A stretch of DNA of 64,000 nucleotides from Fabrea salina (lineage: Eukaryota > Ciliophora > Heterotrichea > Heterotrichida > Fabreidae), in assembly GCA_022984795.1 (NCBI GenBank), contig JALIHJ010000025.1, forward strand, positions 1-64,000, in the 5' to 3' direction. The notes beneath the pieces are model-generated. The model made no database searches. It was not told the DNA's origin and saw nothing but the letters and a program-made list of their open reading frames with translations. Position numbers and translations under genes: made by a program. Numbering within the stretch: the stretch's first letter is position 1; each line of letters opens with the position of its first letter. Of this stretch, positions 7,850 through 17,241 are shown one piece after another.

Positions 7850-10800
7850 ATGTTTTTCTTAAGAATCCTTTTAGTGCATGCTTGCTATAGTGACATCAAT
7901 GATTCACTGGATACTTGCAGTGATGCGAAAGTTTTTGACTACGATGGGACTGATTTTTATTGCTACTTAGCAGAAAAAGATTTTACTGCTAGTGAACCAA
8001 ACATTGTAATTGAGCTTCCGAGTGGAGATATCGAACTTAAGGACACCAATTGTCCAGACTCTTCACCTGATCCTTTATTGAATAACAGCAGTTTGGATGG
8101 GAAAACTCTGCATATAAAGGGCACTGGTTCTACCAACCTTATACTTAAGAGCAGCTTTACAATGGAAAGTACAGCTTTGAAGCTAGTTTTGGAGAACCTC
8201 ATTCTAAAAAGTGAAGTTCAACTAACCCAAAAGTTGATTGAAAGTCAAGAACTATGGCTCAAAAACATTGAATTCAGAGAATTAAATACCACATCTATTC
8301 TAGCAAGCTCAAAAGGTAGTCTTAAGCTCAAAGATGTTAGATTCAGAGGTATAACTTCAAGCAAAGACCTTTTAGAACTAGGCCAAGGACAAGACTTAGA
8401 GATTTCAGAGCTAGAAATTTCAGACTCTAGTTTTTTTGCTCTGATTCAAACAGAGTACTCTGATGTTTCACTTAGCACAGTTACAGTCACTAACTCTTCA
8501 ATAAAGGAACTACTTTTATCCATAAAAGAAGCAAAGTCAAGTGTGAGCTTAAACAACATCAAACTCACTTTTGGCAACCAAAAAGAAGACTGCAGTGGTT
8601 TAATCCAAATCGAAGAAACACCAAGCAGTGCAATCAGCATAAAGTCCTTAGAAATCGAAGGATCGCCTTGTGAAAAGCAGTCCAACGTGAAGTCCCCAGT
8701 GCTGGACATTAAGTATGTAGGTAGTGTTTCGATTACTGACTCTAAGTTCTTTAACATGAACTCATCTTCAGACGTAGGGTATGCCTTAAGGGCCTTCTCA
8801 GTAGAATCCTTTAGCCTCTCAAACGTAGTTTTTGAAAACATCCAAAACCAAAGGGACTCAATAACTGAATTCAAAACAGTGGAGTCACTCAGTTTAACAA
8901 ATGTAAAAGTCACAAACTGCCTAGGCGAACTAAAAGGAGTTTTTTCTGCGAATGTTGTGAACTTAGAAGTAGACAACCTAGAGTGTGTTAGTTGTGGAAG
9001 TAACAACGGTAACGGAGGTGCTTTGTATTACCTTCCTTATTCAAGCAGTAACTATGAGACTGGCTTAACTATTAAAGACTCTGTTTTCAGGGATTCTAAA
9101 AGCGAACTAGGAGGAGCTGTTTTCTTAGACAGTGGGTCAAAGTCACTGAGAGTTAAGCTTTTAATTGAAAACACCCAGTTTTACAACTCATGGGCAGCAA
9201 GAGGAGCAGTTATCTATATAGGAGAAGTGGTTTCTTTTAGTTCTGGAATCTTAAAAGGCCTCAGTATTTTCAATAGCCACAGTGAAATAGGAGCCCCAAT
9301 TAACGACTACCACAGATTAGGGAAACTAGAAATCCGCAACTCAAGCATTTCTGGGTCAAGTGGTTACTACTGTGGTTTTTACGGAGAGTACACTCGAAGT
9401 GGTGAGGTTCTGAGCATTACTGACTCGCAGTTTTCAAATGCCAGCTGTGTAAAAAGCCTGGTGCGCTTGTACTCTTGGGTTCCAGGTGTCTCTGCAGTGC
9501 TTGAGTCCTCTTCAATGCTAAACGTGAGTTTTGGAATTGAACTCCTAAACACCAAACTAAGCATTAACAACCTTTTGGCAGAGGAGTTTGTGCGGGGTTG
9601 CATTTTGGCAGAGGAAAACTCCAACCTTAGCATTGAAAACTCCAGATTTAATAGGCATACTAAAAACGACTTTGGAAACCCCCAAACCTACCCAGCAACT
9701 ACTTCTATCGTGGCTGAAAACTCGTTTTTGAGAGTCAGTAGGTCAGAGTTTAAGAATCAGTCCGGAAAAGTCGCAGGCAGTCTTGAACTAAGCCTTTCAA
9801 ATGCTACAATTGAAGACTCAGTTTTTGAAAGTGGTGCTTCGAGAGAAGGAGGAGCTATCAGAGCAGAAGGGGGCTCACTCAGAGTTTACGGTACTCAGTT
9901 CAAAAACCTAGAGTCTGAACAAGGAGGAGCAATATACATCAGTGGTTCAGAAGCCATTTTGCAGAGTTCTACTTTTAGCCAAACCCGTGCTTCAGACTTA
10001 GGTGGAGCTGTGATATTATACAGCCCCATTGAACTCTCTATAGAAAACTGCACTTTTTCAGAGGCTTCAAGTACCCAAGGAGGGGCAGTTTATATGATTA
10101 GGTTCTTTGAATCACTAAACACATTTACAATAAAAGACTCTAGGTTCTTCAACAACTCAGCTGAAAAAGGAGGGGCTTTATATGCCAGCAACTCAGTTGT
10201 AAACCTTACTAACTCTTACTTCAAAAACAACTCAGCCGAAACAGGAGGAGCAGTTTCCATCCAACATATTGATATAAACCATTACCCAAGTTATATTTCC
10301 AACTGTTCATTTGTCAACAACTCAGCTACTAGAGGAGGTGCTATAAACTGGGAAAACGTTAGACCGGAACTGAGCTCCAACTACTACTTAAACAACTCTG
10401 CAGTTTACGGAGCTCAAGTAGCGTCTTATGCTGTTGCTATGCAGGCCATCTCTCAAAAAAGACAGTTGTTGGTAATTGAAGCAGCACCTGGCCAAGCAGT
10501 AGAGTCTTCACTCGAATTAGCCCTTATAGACCACTATGGACATACAGTGGCTGATGACAACTCTAGCAAAGCAAGTATGACAAGTTCAACTGCAAGTGTT
10601 TCAGGGAAAACTGAAATCCAGGCTGAAAAAGGAATTTTTACTTTTAATGACTTCAGGTTACTTGGTTCTCCTAACCAGAATGTAACCATCAGCATCTACT
10701 CAAACACTATCCAAACCAACCAAGAAAACACAAAAAATGACTTAGCTGCATTCAGTTCGGCTCTAGAACTTACTGTGTACTTAAGGGAGTGCCAGAAAGG

Positions 10801-12499
10801 CGAGTACGACACTGGAAAAGAGTGTAAGGTATGTGGAGAAGATCAATACAGTTTGTCTCCTGACAAGTCTTGTGCCTCCTGTCCTCCAGAAGCTCGCTGT
10901 CTCGGCAACTGGACTATGTTTCCAAAACCAGGTTACTGGAGAGCTTTCAATAACACTGACAAGTTCTATGAATGCCCCAATAAAGACGCTTGCATAGGGT
11001 CACCCGACAACTCCAACTACCTAGGCAACTGTTCAGAGGGTTACAGAGGACACATGTGCCAAGCTTGCGAAAGGGGCTATTTCAGAACACTTGAAAACAC
11101 CTGCACAGTTTGTCCTAATCCTACTTTGAACATTCTGAGGTTAATTGGAATGATTATATTCGTAGGGGGCTATAACATATTCCTTGTAAAGACTACGCTG
11201 AAGGCAGCTTACGAACCTGAGTCACTTTCTTCGATCTACATGAAAATATTGACTAATTATACCCAATTGGCCTATTTAACCACTCAGTTCAAGTTAAAAT
11301 GGCCTAGGCTAGTTTTAAAACTATTTTCTATTCAAAAAACAACTCTTTCGCTTCCAGAACAGTTATTTTCAGTTGAGTGTTATTTACAAAATAGTGGAGA
11401 CTCCTTTGAAAATGCAGTACTTATTAAGGCACTTATTATGTCAGTGCTACCACTATCGCTTTGTGTAGCAACTTTACTAGTCTGGGGAGTCATAAGCATC
11501 AATAAAGGTAGCTCTGAACCAATGAAGAAGCAACTAGTAGCAACTCTAATAATAATGCTTTTTACAGTGCATCCCACTATTATCAATTCCTTGTTTTCAG
11601 TGTTTTCTTGCAGAGAAATAGAGGGAATAGGGATGTGGCTGATTCAAGACTTAGAAGTAGAGTGTTGGGACAGCACCCACACCTTCTACTCAATGGGAGT
11701 TGCTTTGCCTGGAATCATTGTGTGGGGAGTAGCCACTCCTGCGTTTATTGTTTGGGTGATGCACAAACGCAGAAAGTACCTCCACAGACTAGAAAACAAG
11801 CTTAGGTTCGGGTTCGTGTTTAATGGGTACAGAGCAGACAGGTTCTACTGGGAGTTCTTGATTATGTACAGAGAAGTAGTTCTGATTGCCTTGGCTGTTT
11901 TTTTGTCAATAGTCTCAGTGATGATCCAGACTCTGATGTGCTTGGCTATGCTAGCTCTGTTCTGCTACTTCCACGTCAGAGAAAAGCCCTTCATTGAAAG
12001 CCACCTTAACGATATGGAAACTAGGTCATTAGTCACAGCTACAGTCACTGTGTACTTTGGACTCTATTACTTTTCAGAGGATTTGGACGATATATCAGAG
12101 TTCATTTTGTTTATGGTGATTTGTCTAAGCAATGCCTGGTTTCTTGTTTACTGGCTTTGGTACTTTTTGAAAGCGGAACTGATAAGCCTAATAAACAAGT
12201 TTCCAAGTATCAAGCAAAGAGTATTCAAATCAGATGGGTTTGACAGCGAAATGTACACTGACAACAGCTACAGAAGGGGCAAGATCACTGTAGACGGAGT
12301 GACTCTTTACACTATGCTGAGTCGCGAAACTCCAGAAGAAGACCCTTTGCCCGGAATATACACGATGTTAGACTTGTACCGGGAAGCTTTTAAATACATC
12401 GATGATGAGCCAGAGGAGTTTGAGGAGCAAGAGATCGAAGAAGAACATAAGTGTCCAGGAGAAGAATGCATAGAAGCACTCCAAATTACTGACTTATAA
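7850..12499 (+). CDS. Giant Pmp-like beta-helix surface protein with polytopic C-terminus
   Basis: A 1549-residue membrane protein. Residues 1-14 (MFFLRILLVHACYS) form a signal peptide. Residues about 50-890 are a right-handed beta-helix-type repeat region with about ten GGA[VIL] turns (for example SELGGAVFL, EQGGAIYIS, EKGGALYAS) and many FxNNSA blocks, the hallmarks of the chlamydial polymorphic outer-membrane protein repeat. Residues about 980-1090 are Cys-rich, like ephrin-receptor or GCC2/GCC3 modules (CKVCGEDQYS, CQACERGYF). Seven or so membrane helices follow between about 1095 and 1441, then an acidic cytoplasmic tail. Large proteins of this design are common in ciliates; a role in surface sensing or adhesion is plausible but unproven. 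The start follows an A/T-rich leader directly. Confidence 0.85.
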   Translation: MFFLRILLVHACYSDINDSLDTCSDAKVFDYDGTDFYCYLAEKDFTASEPNIVIELPSGDIELKDTNCPDSSPDPLLNNSSLDGKTLHIKGTGSTNLILKSSFTMESTALKLVLENLILKSEVQLTQKLIESQELWLKNIEFRELNTTSILASSKGSLKLKDVRFRGITSSKDLLELGQGQDLEISELEISDSSFFALIQTEYSDVSLSTVTVTNSSIKELLLSIKEAKSSVSLNNIKLTFGNQKEDCSGLIQIEETPSSAISIKSLEIEGSPCEKQSNVKSPVLDIKYVGSVSITDSKFFNMNSSSDVGYALRAFSVESFSLSNVVFENIQNQRDSITEFKTVESLSLTNVKVTNCLGELKGVFSANVVNLEVDNLECVSCGSNNGNGGALYYLPYSSSNYETGLTIKDSVFRDSKSELGGAVFLDSGSKSLRVKLLIENTQFYNSWAARGAVIYIGEVVSFSSGILKGLSIFNSHSEIGAPINDYHRLGKLEIRNSSISGSSGYYCGFYGEYTRSGEVLSITDSQFSNASCVKSLVRLYSWVPGVSAVLESSSMLNVSFGIELLNTKLSINNLLAEEFVRGCILAEENSNLSIENSRFNRHTKNDFGNPQTYPATTSIVAENSFLRVSRSEFKNQSGKVAGSLELSLSNATIEDSVFESGASREGGAIRAEGGSLRVYGTQFKNLESEQGGAIYISGSEAILQSSTFSQTRASDLGGAVILYSPIELSIENCTFSEASSTQGGAVYMIRFFESLNTFTIKDSRFFNNSAEKGGALYASNSVVNLTNSYFKNNSAETGGAVSIQHIDINHYPSYISNCSFVNNSATRGGAINWENVRPELSSNYYLNNSAVYGAQVASYAVAMQAISQKRQLLVIEAAPGQAVESSLELALIDHYGHTVADDNSSKASMTSSTASVSGKTEIQAEKGIFTFNDFRLLGSPNQNVTISIYSNTIQTNQENTKNDLAAFSSALELTVYLRECQKGEYDTGKECKVCGEDQYSLSPDKSCASCPPEARCLGNWTMFPKPGYWRAFNNTDKFYECPNKDACIGSPDNSNYLGNCSEGYRGHMCQACERGYFRTLENTCTVCPNPTLNILRLIGMIIFVGGYNIFLVKTTLKAAYEPESLSSIYMKILTNYTQLAYLTTQFKLKWPRLVLKLFSIQKTTLSLPEQLFSVECYLQNSGDSFENAVLIKALIMSVLPLSLCVATLLVWGVISINKGSSEPMKKQLVATLIIMLFTVHPTIINSLFSVFSCREIEGIGMWLIQDLEVECWDSTHTFYSMGVALPGIIVWGVATPAFIVWVMHKRRKYLHRLENKLRFGFVFNGYRADRFYWEFLIMYREVVLIALAVFLSIVSVMIQTLMCLAMLALFCYFHVREKPFIESHLNDMETRSLVTATVTVYFGLYYFSEDLDDISEFILFMVICLSNAWFLVYWLWYFLKAELISLINKFPSIKQRVFKSDGFDSEMYTDNSYRRGKITVDGVTLYTMLSRETPEEDPLPGIYTMLDLYREAFKYIDDEPEEFEEQEIEEEHKCPGEECIEALQITDL

Positions 12500-12596
12500 A
12501 AATAGAAAGGTTTGAAGAAACTGAAATCGTAAAGTAAATCATAGAATATCTAAGAGTAGTGTTAAACAGGTCACTGATTTGAGGGGGCTTAAATAA

Positions 12597-14015
12597 TTGA
12601 TGGACCAAGACTTGAGGAGAAAAGATAATCTTTGTCTGGAAAACAACTGGGAAAAGTATGAGGTTTACAATGAAATTTTGGAAACTTCATTCAGAAGAGA
12701 AGCAACTTCTAAAGGCCAAAGCAACTATGAAAGCCTGGAACCTGCTGAAGTTTTTGTGAAGTTCTTTACAGAGGAGCTTCTTGAAAGTATTGTCGAGTAC
12801 ACCAACAAAGCAGAGTCTCTGGGACAAGGTTTGCAGTGGAAGGAGTTTAACAAAGACGAATTAAAAGCTTTTTTGGGGATTATTATTATGATGGGGATTG
12901 TTAAGTTGCCAAACTGTAGATGGCACTGGAGCAACTCAGAAAGGTTCGGATCGAGTCCAATCATAAGGAAAAGCTTGTCTATGTCCAGATTCAACGCTAT
13001 AAACAAGTGGATTTGTTTATATGATAAAACGAACTTTGATGGCCAAGACAAACTGTACAAGGTTAGGAAGTTAAGTGACTCTGTCCTGGAAGCTTGCCAA
13101 AGGAACTTTGAGTACGAGCAAGAATTAAGCATTGACGAGTCTATGATTTCGTTTAAAGGCAGAAACAAAATGAAACAATATATGCCCCGGAAGCCCACTA
13201 AGTGGGGGTTCAAAGTGTTTGTTCTGGCTGGGGCCAAAACAGGGTATGTCTACAGATGCAAAATTTTTACGGGGCTGAAAGAATTTTCACCAGAAAGAGT
13301 GTGCTGTGACTTGCTAGAGGGAATGAGCAATAAACACGTTTTCATGGATAATTGGTACATCTCTATTCCAGTAGTTGAGCGACTGCTAACTCAAGGCATC
13401 CACACAACTGGAACAATTAAAAAGGAAAGAAAGCACTTGCCAGCAAAATTCAAGGAGCAAACAGAAAACATGAAGTTTGGAGAAGTTAAGTTTTGGAACA
13501 AAGGAGACATCACTTTGTGTGCTTGGAAAGATAAAAGACTAGTGACTTCTATCTCGAGTTACTACGGCAATGAACTCTACAAAAAGAAAAAGGCCAACGG
13601 TTCCAAAGTCATACCCTACATGATAAATGAGTACAACTACTACATGAAGGGAGTTGACTTGTTTGACCAAATGATGGGGTACTACAAGTACCCCCACAAA
13701 ACACTGAAGTGGTGGAAAACGTGCTTTTTTTACTTTTTAGAAGTTGCTCTCCACAACTCAAGAGTGATATACAACAAAAACAAAACTACCCAAATGGAGT
13801 ACTTGGAGTTCAGAATCCAAGTAGCGGAGTCGCTTACTCAAGCCAACATACTTAAAAGGCAGGCTAGGAAGACACCTCTACCTAGAAAATTCGAGCGGAA
13901 AGAAAGCAAGTCAGTTCCTCGTGGAAGGTGTTTTGTGTGCAGAAGATACTCAGCTACAAGGCAATGCTTGTGCTGCGAAAGAATATTCCACTTAAAATGT
14001 TTACCTAATCATTAA
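12597..14015 (+). CDS. PiggyBac-type transposase, catalytic triad intact (PiggyMac-like candidate)
   Basis: A 472-residue DDE/DDD transposase of the piggyBac family (DDE_Tnp_1_7). The three catalytic aspartates are visible: D180 in LSIDESMISFKGR, D251 in VFMDNWY and D354 in KGVDLFDQMM. A C-terminal Cys/His cluster from C445 to C468 (CFVC, CLCC, HLKC) is the family's cross-brace zinc finger. The length is that of a free transposase, shorter than Paramecium PiggyMac or Tetrahymena Tpb2. No terminal inverted repeats can exist on the right, because its stop codon overlaps the stop of the next gene by four bases. That, and presence in macronuclear-type DNA, favours a host gene, perhaps acting in programmed genome rearrangement. 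Function is inferred from known ciliate homologues. Confidence 0.92.
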   Translation: MMDQDLRRKDNLCLENNWEKYEVYNEILETSFRREATSKGQSNYESLEPAEVFVKFFTEELLESIVEYTNKAESLGQGLQWKEFNKDELKAFLGIIIMMGIVKLPNCRWHWSNSERFGSSPIIRKSLSMSRFNAINKWICLYDKTNFDGQDKLYKVRKLSDSVLEACQRNFEYEQELSIDESMISFKGRNKMKQYMPRKPTKWGFKVFVLAGAKTGYVYRCKIFTGLKEFSPERVCCDLLEGMSNKHVFMDNWYISIPVVERLLTQGIHTTGTIKKERKHLPAKFKEQTENMKFGEVKFWNKGDITLCAWKDKRLVTSISSYYGNELYKKKKANGSKVIPYMINEYNYYMKGVDLFDQMMGYYKYPHKTLKWWKTCFFYFLEVALHNSRVIYNKNKTTQMEYLEFRIQVAESLTQANILKRQARKTPLPRKFERKESKSVPRGRCFVCRRYSATRQCLCCERIFHLKCLPNH

Positions 14016-15361
14016 GCTTCAAGTTCTTCTTCAGTCACTTGCACTTGAGTAATTGATTTAGTTTTAAGGTCAAAAGAGTACAACTGGGAGTTATCTAATG
14101 CAAAGTAAACTTGATCTCCATGTTGTTTAGGGAACCCGTAAATGTATCCCAAGTTTACTCCAGTAAAGTATTTGATTTTGATGTTGTTTGCTTGAGTGTT
14201 TATTTCGTATATTCCATCTCCAGCTTGCATCAGAAACAGCTCTGTTTGGCTTCTGCAAATAAGCTTGTACTGGTTGGCCACAAACCCATTGATTCGGTTA
14301 TAGGTTAGAGTTTCCGGGTCGAAAATGAAGATGCATGGCAAGCTGTAACTAGTTATGTATATTTTGTCCCCGAAGACCACACAAGAGTTGCCCGAGTTTG
14401 CGTTACTAGGCAAGGCAGTTATTGATTGCCATTCTCCTGAAAGCTTGTACCTAAAAGCCTGAGTTGGGCCAGAATTTCCACCGAACATGTAAACTGACTC
14501 TCTGTAGTAGGCGGTACAGGCATGGAACTGAGGGTGGTTTTGAACTTCCTCAACTTCCATAGTTCCGAGGTTCCATATAAACCCTGTGTTAAACGGTCCA
14601 TGGCCGCCATAGAAAAAAATTCTACCGTCTGGAAGGGTGCAAGAAGTTGAGTAGTACGCAGTGGTATTCTGGATGTTGATTGAGTGCACTCTTTTAGTCT
14701 TTTTGGCTAAGTTTATTTCAGTTATGTCCTTAACATTGTACCCCTCAACGAAAAATATAGAACTGGACTGGTACAACTCAGAGTATTCTTCAAAAGGCAA
14801 GTCAATATGTCCGTACTGAGGCTGAGGACCTTCAAGAACTTTAAAGGGAACTTCCAGTGCGAAAGATTCCTTGGCATTGTGGAGTAGCATTGAAATGTTT
14901 AAGTTAAACTTGGGCGAAGTCCAGGATGCTATGGCTGCTTTTAAGTCTTCAGGTTTGCTTCCTACTAAAGAAAGTATTTCTGAGCTTTCCTTTTCTACCT
15001 TTACAGTTTTAGTCTCCGAAAGTTCCTCTATCAACCTGCTGCATTTTTCCTGTGACTCAGTAATGAATACTAGTGCTTGTTTGGTTCTTTTTTGAACTAT
15101 TTCTATGACTTCTTTGGACCTTTGAAGCACTTCTGACTTGAGTAGTTGGAGTTCGTCGAATATTTGATGGAGTTTTTGGTGAGTGAGGGTAATGTTTTTT
15201 TCAGCATTGATAATTTGGACTGGCCTTGGAACGTGGGGTTTGTCTGAGGGTTCTAGGAGATGCCAGACTATTGTGTGGGAGCAAAACTTTCCAGGGGGGT
15301 CCGAGCAAGGACATTCAAGTATGTAGCCTCCGCAGTCCGAGTCGTGACACACTCTGGACAT
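14012..15361 (-). CDS. Kelch-type protein with Cys-rich N-terminal module
   Basis: A 449-residue protein. The first 40 residues carry a Cys/His cluster (CHDSDCGG, CPCSDPPGKFC, H) like a reduced B-box zinc module. Residues about 50-150 are helical and probably coiled coil. Residues about 215-445 contain kelch-like blades (GRIFFYGGHG, SVYMFGGNSG, DKIYITSYS). Kelch propellers usually bind protein partners; no enzyme motif is present. The architecture resembles the gene at 35491-36984, and the N-terminal module also recurs at 44246-45406. The stop codon interleaves with that of the transposase gene. The specific partner is unknown. Confidence 0.75.
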   Translation of the reverse strand: MSRVCHDSDCGGYILECPCSDPPGKFCSHTIVWHLLEPSDKPHVPRPVQIINAEKNITLTHQKLHQIFDELQLLKSEVLQRSKEVIEIVQKRTKQALVFITESQEKCSRLIEELSETKTVKVEKESSEILSLVGSKPEDLKAAIASWTSPKFNLNISMLLHNAKESFALEVPFKVLEGPQPQYGHIDLPFEEYSELYQSSSIFFVEGYNVKDITEINLAKKTKRVHSINIQNTTAYYSTSCTLPDGRIFFYGGHGPFNTGFIWNLGTMEVEEVQNHPQFHACTAYYRESVYMFGGNSGPTQAFRYKLSGEWQSITALPSNANSGNSCVVFGDKIYITSYSLPCIFIFDPETLTYNRINGFVANQYKLICRSQTELFLMQAGDGIYEINTQANNIKIKYFTGVNLGYIYGFPKQHGDQVYFALDNSQLYSFDLKTKSITQVQVTEEELEA

Positions 15362-15381
15362 TTATCTATAAAGTTAATTAA

Positions 15382-17235
15382 TTAATTAAAAGAGTTCTTT
15401 ACAATTTCAGTTGCTTCTCTGTCGCTGAGTATTTTTTTGTTTAGTCTGTTGACTCTGGGCTTTTTGTTTTTCTTGAGAGAAGCAATTTGGGAAAAGAGTT
15501 TAGTTTTTAGCTTTTCAATGTCGCTTTGGATGGAGGTTTGACTTAACTCCTTGTTTCTTTTGAGCAAGTTGGCTGAAGCTGCTCGGGACTTTTTAGTTGA
15601 GTAGTTATTTATGAAGTCGATGGTTTCAAAGCAAGGCTGGGTTTTTTTAGAAACAGACTTTCGTTGGAGTCTTGCTTTTTTTAAGTTAGATAGCTTCATT
15701 TGTGGGGACACTGAACTTTTGATTTGTTTGAGTTCTTTGTGCATCTTTTCAATCAGCTGGTTTTTGTGTAGTATTTCTTTTTGGGCCTGCATGGCTTCTT
15801 GTTTGATTTTGGAGTTCTGCATCTGGAGTTCTAGTTTTTCAGCTTTGAGGGTCCTGAGTGCAGTTTGCAGTTCAATGACTTCCTTTTTGGTTTGGTCTTT
15901 GATGAGACTTACTCTGAACTCCAAGTCTTTTCTGTTTTCTAAGTTTTTGTGGAGTTTCTGGTTTAGTTCTGCCAGCAAAGACTCGTTTTGGGAACTGTTC
16001 CTTCGAACTGAGTTGTTTTTGTTGTGGAAGTTGAGTCTTTCTACTTCGTTTAAGGCGTTTTTGAGTTCCCAGAACTCCTCAAAGTTGGCTTGGAGTTGTT
16101 TTTCAATAGGGTCAGAAGGGGCTTGGTAGTTAGATTTGGTTCTTTCCAGCAACTGGGACTTCAGACACTTAACTTCCAGTTTTAGTTTTTCAATGGACTC
16201 TTCTGTGCGTTTGTTTTGAGAAACCTTTTTTTGGATTAGGGTTGCTCTTTGGGCGTACTTCATGGTGTTGAGGGTTTCGTCAATGGCTGAAATGCAAGGA
16301 GACACACAGGCTATCATAACGCAGACTGTGTTGCCTCCCAAAGAGTCTTTAAGTAGCCTTGTAAGTTTGGAGTCTCTGTAAGGCACGAAGCTTTGTTTCT
16401 TCTTAGGGTCTGAAAGAATGTTTATGCAGTTCCCAAGAGCCAACAAACTTTTGTTGATCTTCGAGCCTTCAAAAGTCCTTATTTTCTTGTTTTCAGAAGG
16501 CATAGCTTTTTCAGAGCCTGCTAAGTCAATCATGCTGAGTTTGGAGTTGTAAACTTCAGTAAGTTGGGCAGAGTCATAAAACTTCTGTTCAACGTTTACT
16601 TGGATGATAGCGTGAGACCTTGTTGAGAACTCATTGTTTAGAGTAGATGCCATGATTCTGAGTTCGTTGCCAACGCCAATTAATTTTTCAGCTTGTTCCA
16701 AATTTTCTATTTGGACTTCTTTGGACTCAGGAATCAAAACTCCTTTAACGGGGTCCTCAACAACATTGAGGCTTTTGTGTTGAGTGCTTTCGTTCAAAAG
16801 GTCCCTAACACCTTCGTTGTATATTTCGAGGTAACTTACTTTGACACTGAAAACACTTCCAGAGGCCCTGAGTGCTTCGAACAAGTCCCTTAAGGCGTAG
16901 AAGAGTATTCCTGGTTCAGCAACATCTAAAATAGAACTGCCTAGGATTGTGTGGCTTTTCCCAGTTCCAGTAGTTCCATAAGCAAAGCAAGTTAAGTTGA
17001 GGCCCTTTGCAAGATTTCCAATTAAGTTTTGGAGAGTTGCTTTGTAAGTAAAGTAGTTGTTTGTTTCGTTACTAATTACACCCTCAAATAAAAAAGTATA
17101 GTCCTTCAGGGTAAGTCCCTTCAGTTCATTGACAAACACTGAGTTGCCTTCGACTTTAAGTATGCTCTTTTGAGGAGATTCTGAGTGCTTGAAGGGCCTA
17201 ACTCTTAAGTAGACTCGGAATGTTTTGCTTTCCAT
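15382..17235 (-). CDS. Kinesin-8-type motor protein
   Basis: A 617-residue plus-end motor. The motor domain is at residues about 5-350: P-loop GTTGTGKSHT near 87 (Gln is usual where the first Thr stands), neck-side FAYG, switch I TRSHAIIQV, switch II LSMIDLAGSEKA, and VPYRDSKLTRLLKDSLGGN. The stretch SKINKSLLALGNCINILSD and the block VVEDPVKGVLIPES are typical of the kinesin-8 (KIF18/KIF19) family, which trims microtubule plus ends and sets cilium or spindle length. A coiled coil follows to about 500, then a basic tail (KKNKKPR). It starts 6 bases from the divergent THOC1 gene, so the two must share a promoter region or use each other's coding DNA. Confidence 0.88.
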   Translation of the reverse strand: MESKTFRVYLRVRPFKHSESPQKSILKVEGNSVFVNELKGLTLKDYTFLFEGVISNETNNYFTYKATLQNLIGNLAKGLNLTCFAYGTTGTGKSHTILGSSILDVAEPGILFYALRDLFEALRASGSVFSVKVSYLEIYNEGVRDLLNESTQHKSLNVVEDPVKGVLIPESKEVQIENLEQAEKLIGVGNELRIMASTLNNEFSTRSHAIIQVNVEQKFYDSAQLTEVYNSKLSMIDLAGSEKAMPSENKKIRTFEGSKINKSLLALGNCINILSDPKKKQSFVPYRDSKLTRLLKDSLGGNTVCVMIACVSPCISAIDETLNTMKYAQRATLIQKKVSQNKRTEESIEKLKLEVKCLKSQLLERTKSNYQAPSDPIEKQLQANFEEFWELKNALNEVERLNFHNKNNSVRRNSSQNESLLAELNQKLHKNLENRKDLEFRVSLIKDQTKKEVIELQTALRTLKAEKLELQMQNSKIKQEAMQAQKEILHKNQLIEKMHKELKQIKSSVSPQMKLSNLKKARLQRKSVSKKTQPCFETIDFINNYSTKKSRAASANLLKRNKELSQTSIQSDIEKLKTKLFSQIASLKKNKKPRVNRLNKKILSDREATEIVKNSFN

Positions 17236-17241
17236 TTAATA

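Noticed and set aside
8446-9006. 186-codon open frame opposite the beta-helix protein
   Set aside because: Shadow of the Ser/Asn-rich repeat coding; no signal, domain or start context.
12500-12596. TTAA sites upstream of the transposase as piggyBac ends
   Set aside because: TTAA is frequent in this A/T-rich DNA, and no inverted repeat partner exists on the right where the next gene begins inside the stop codon.
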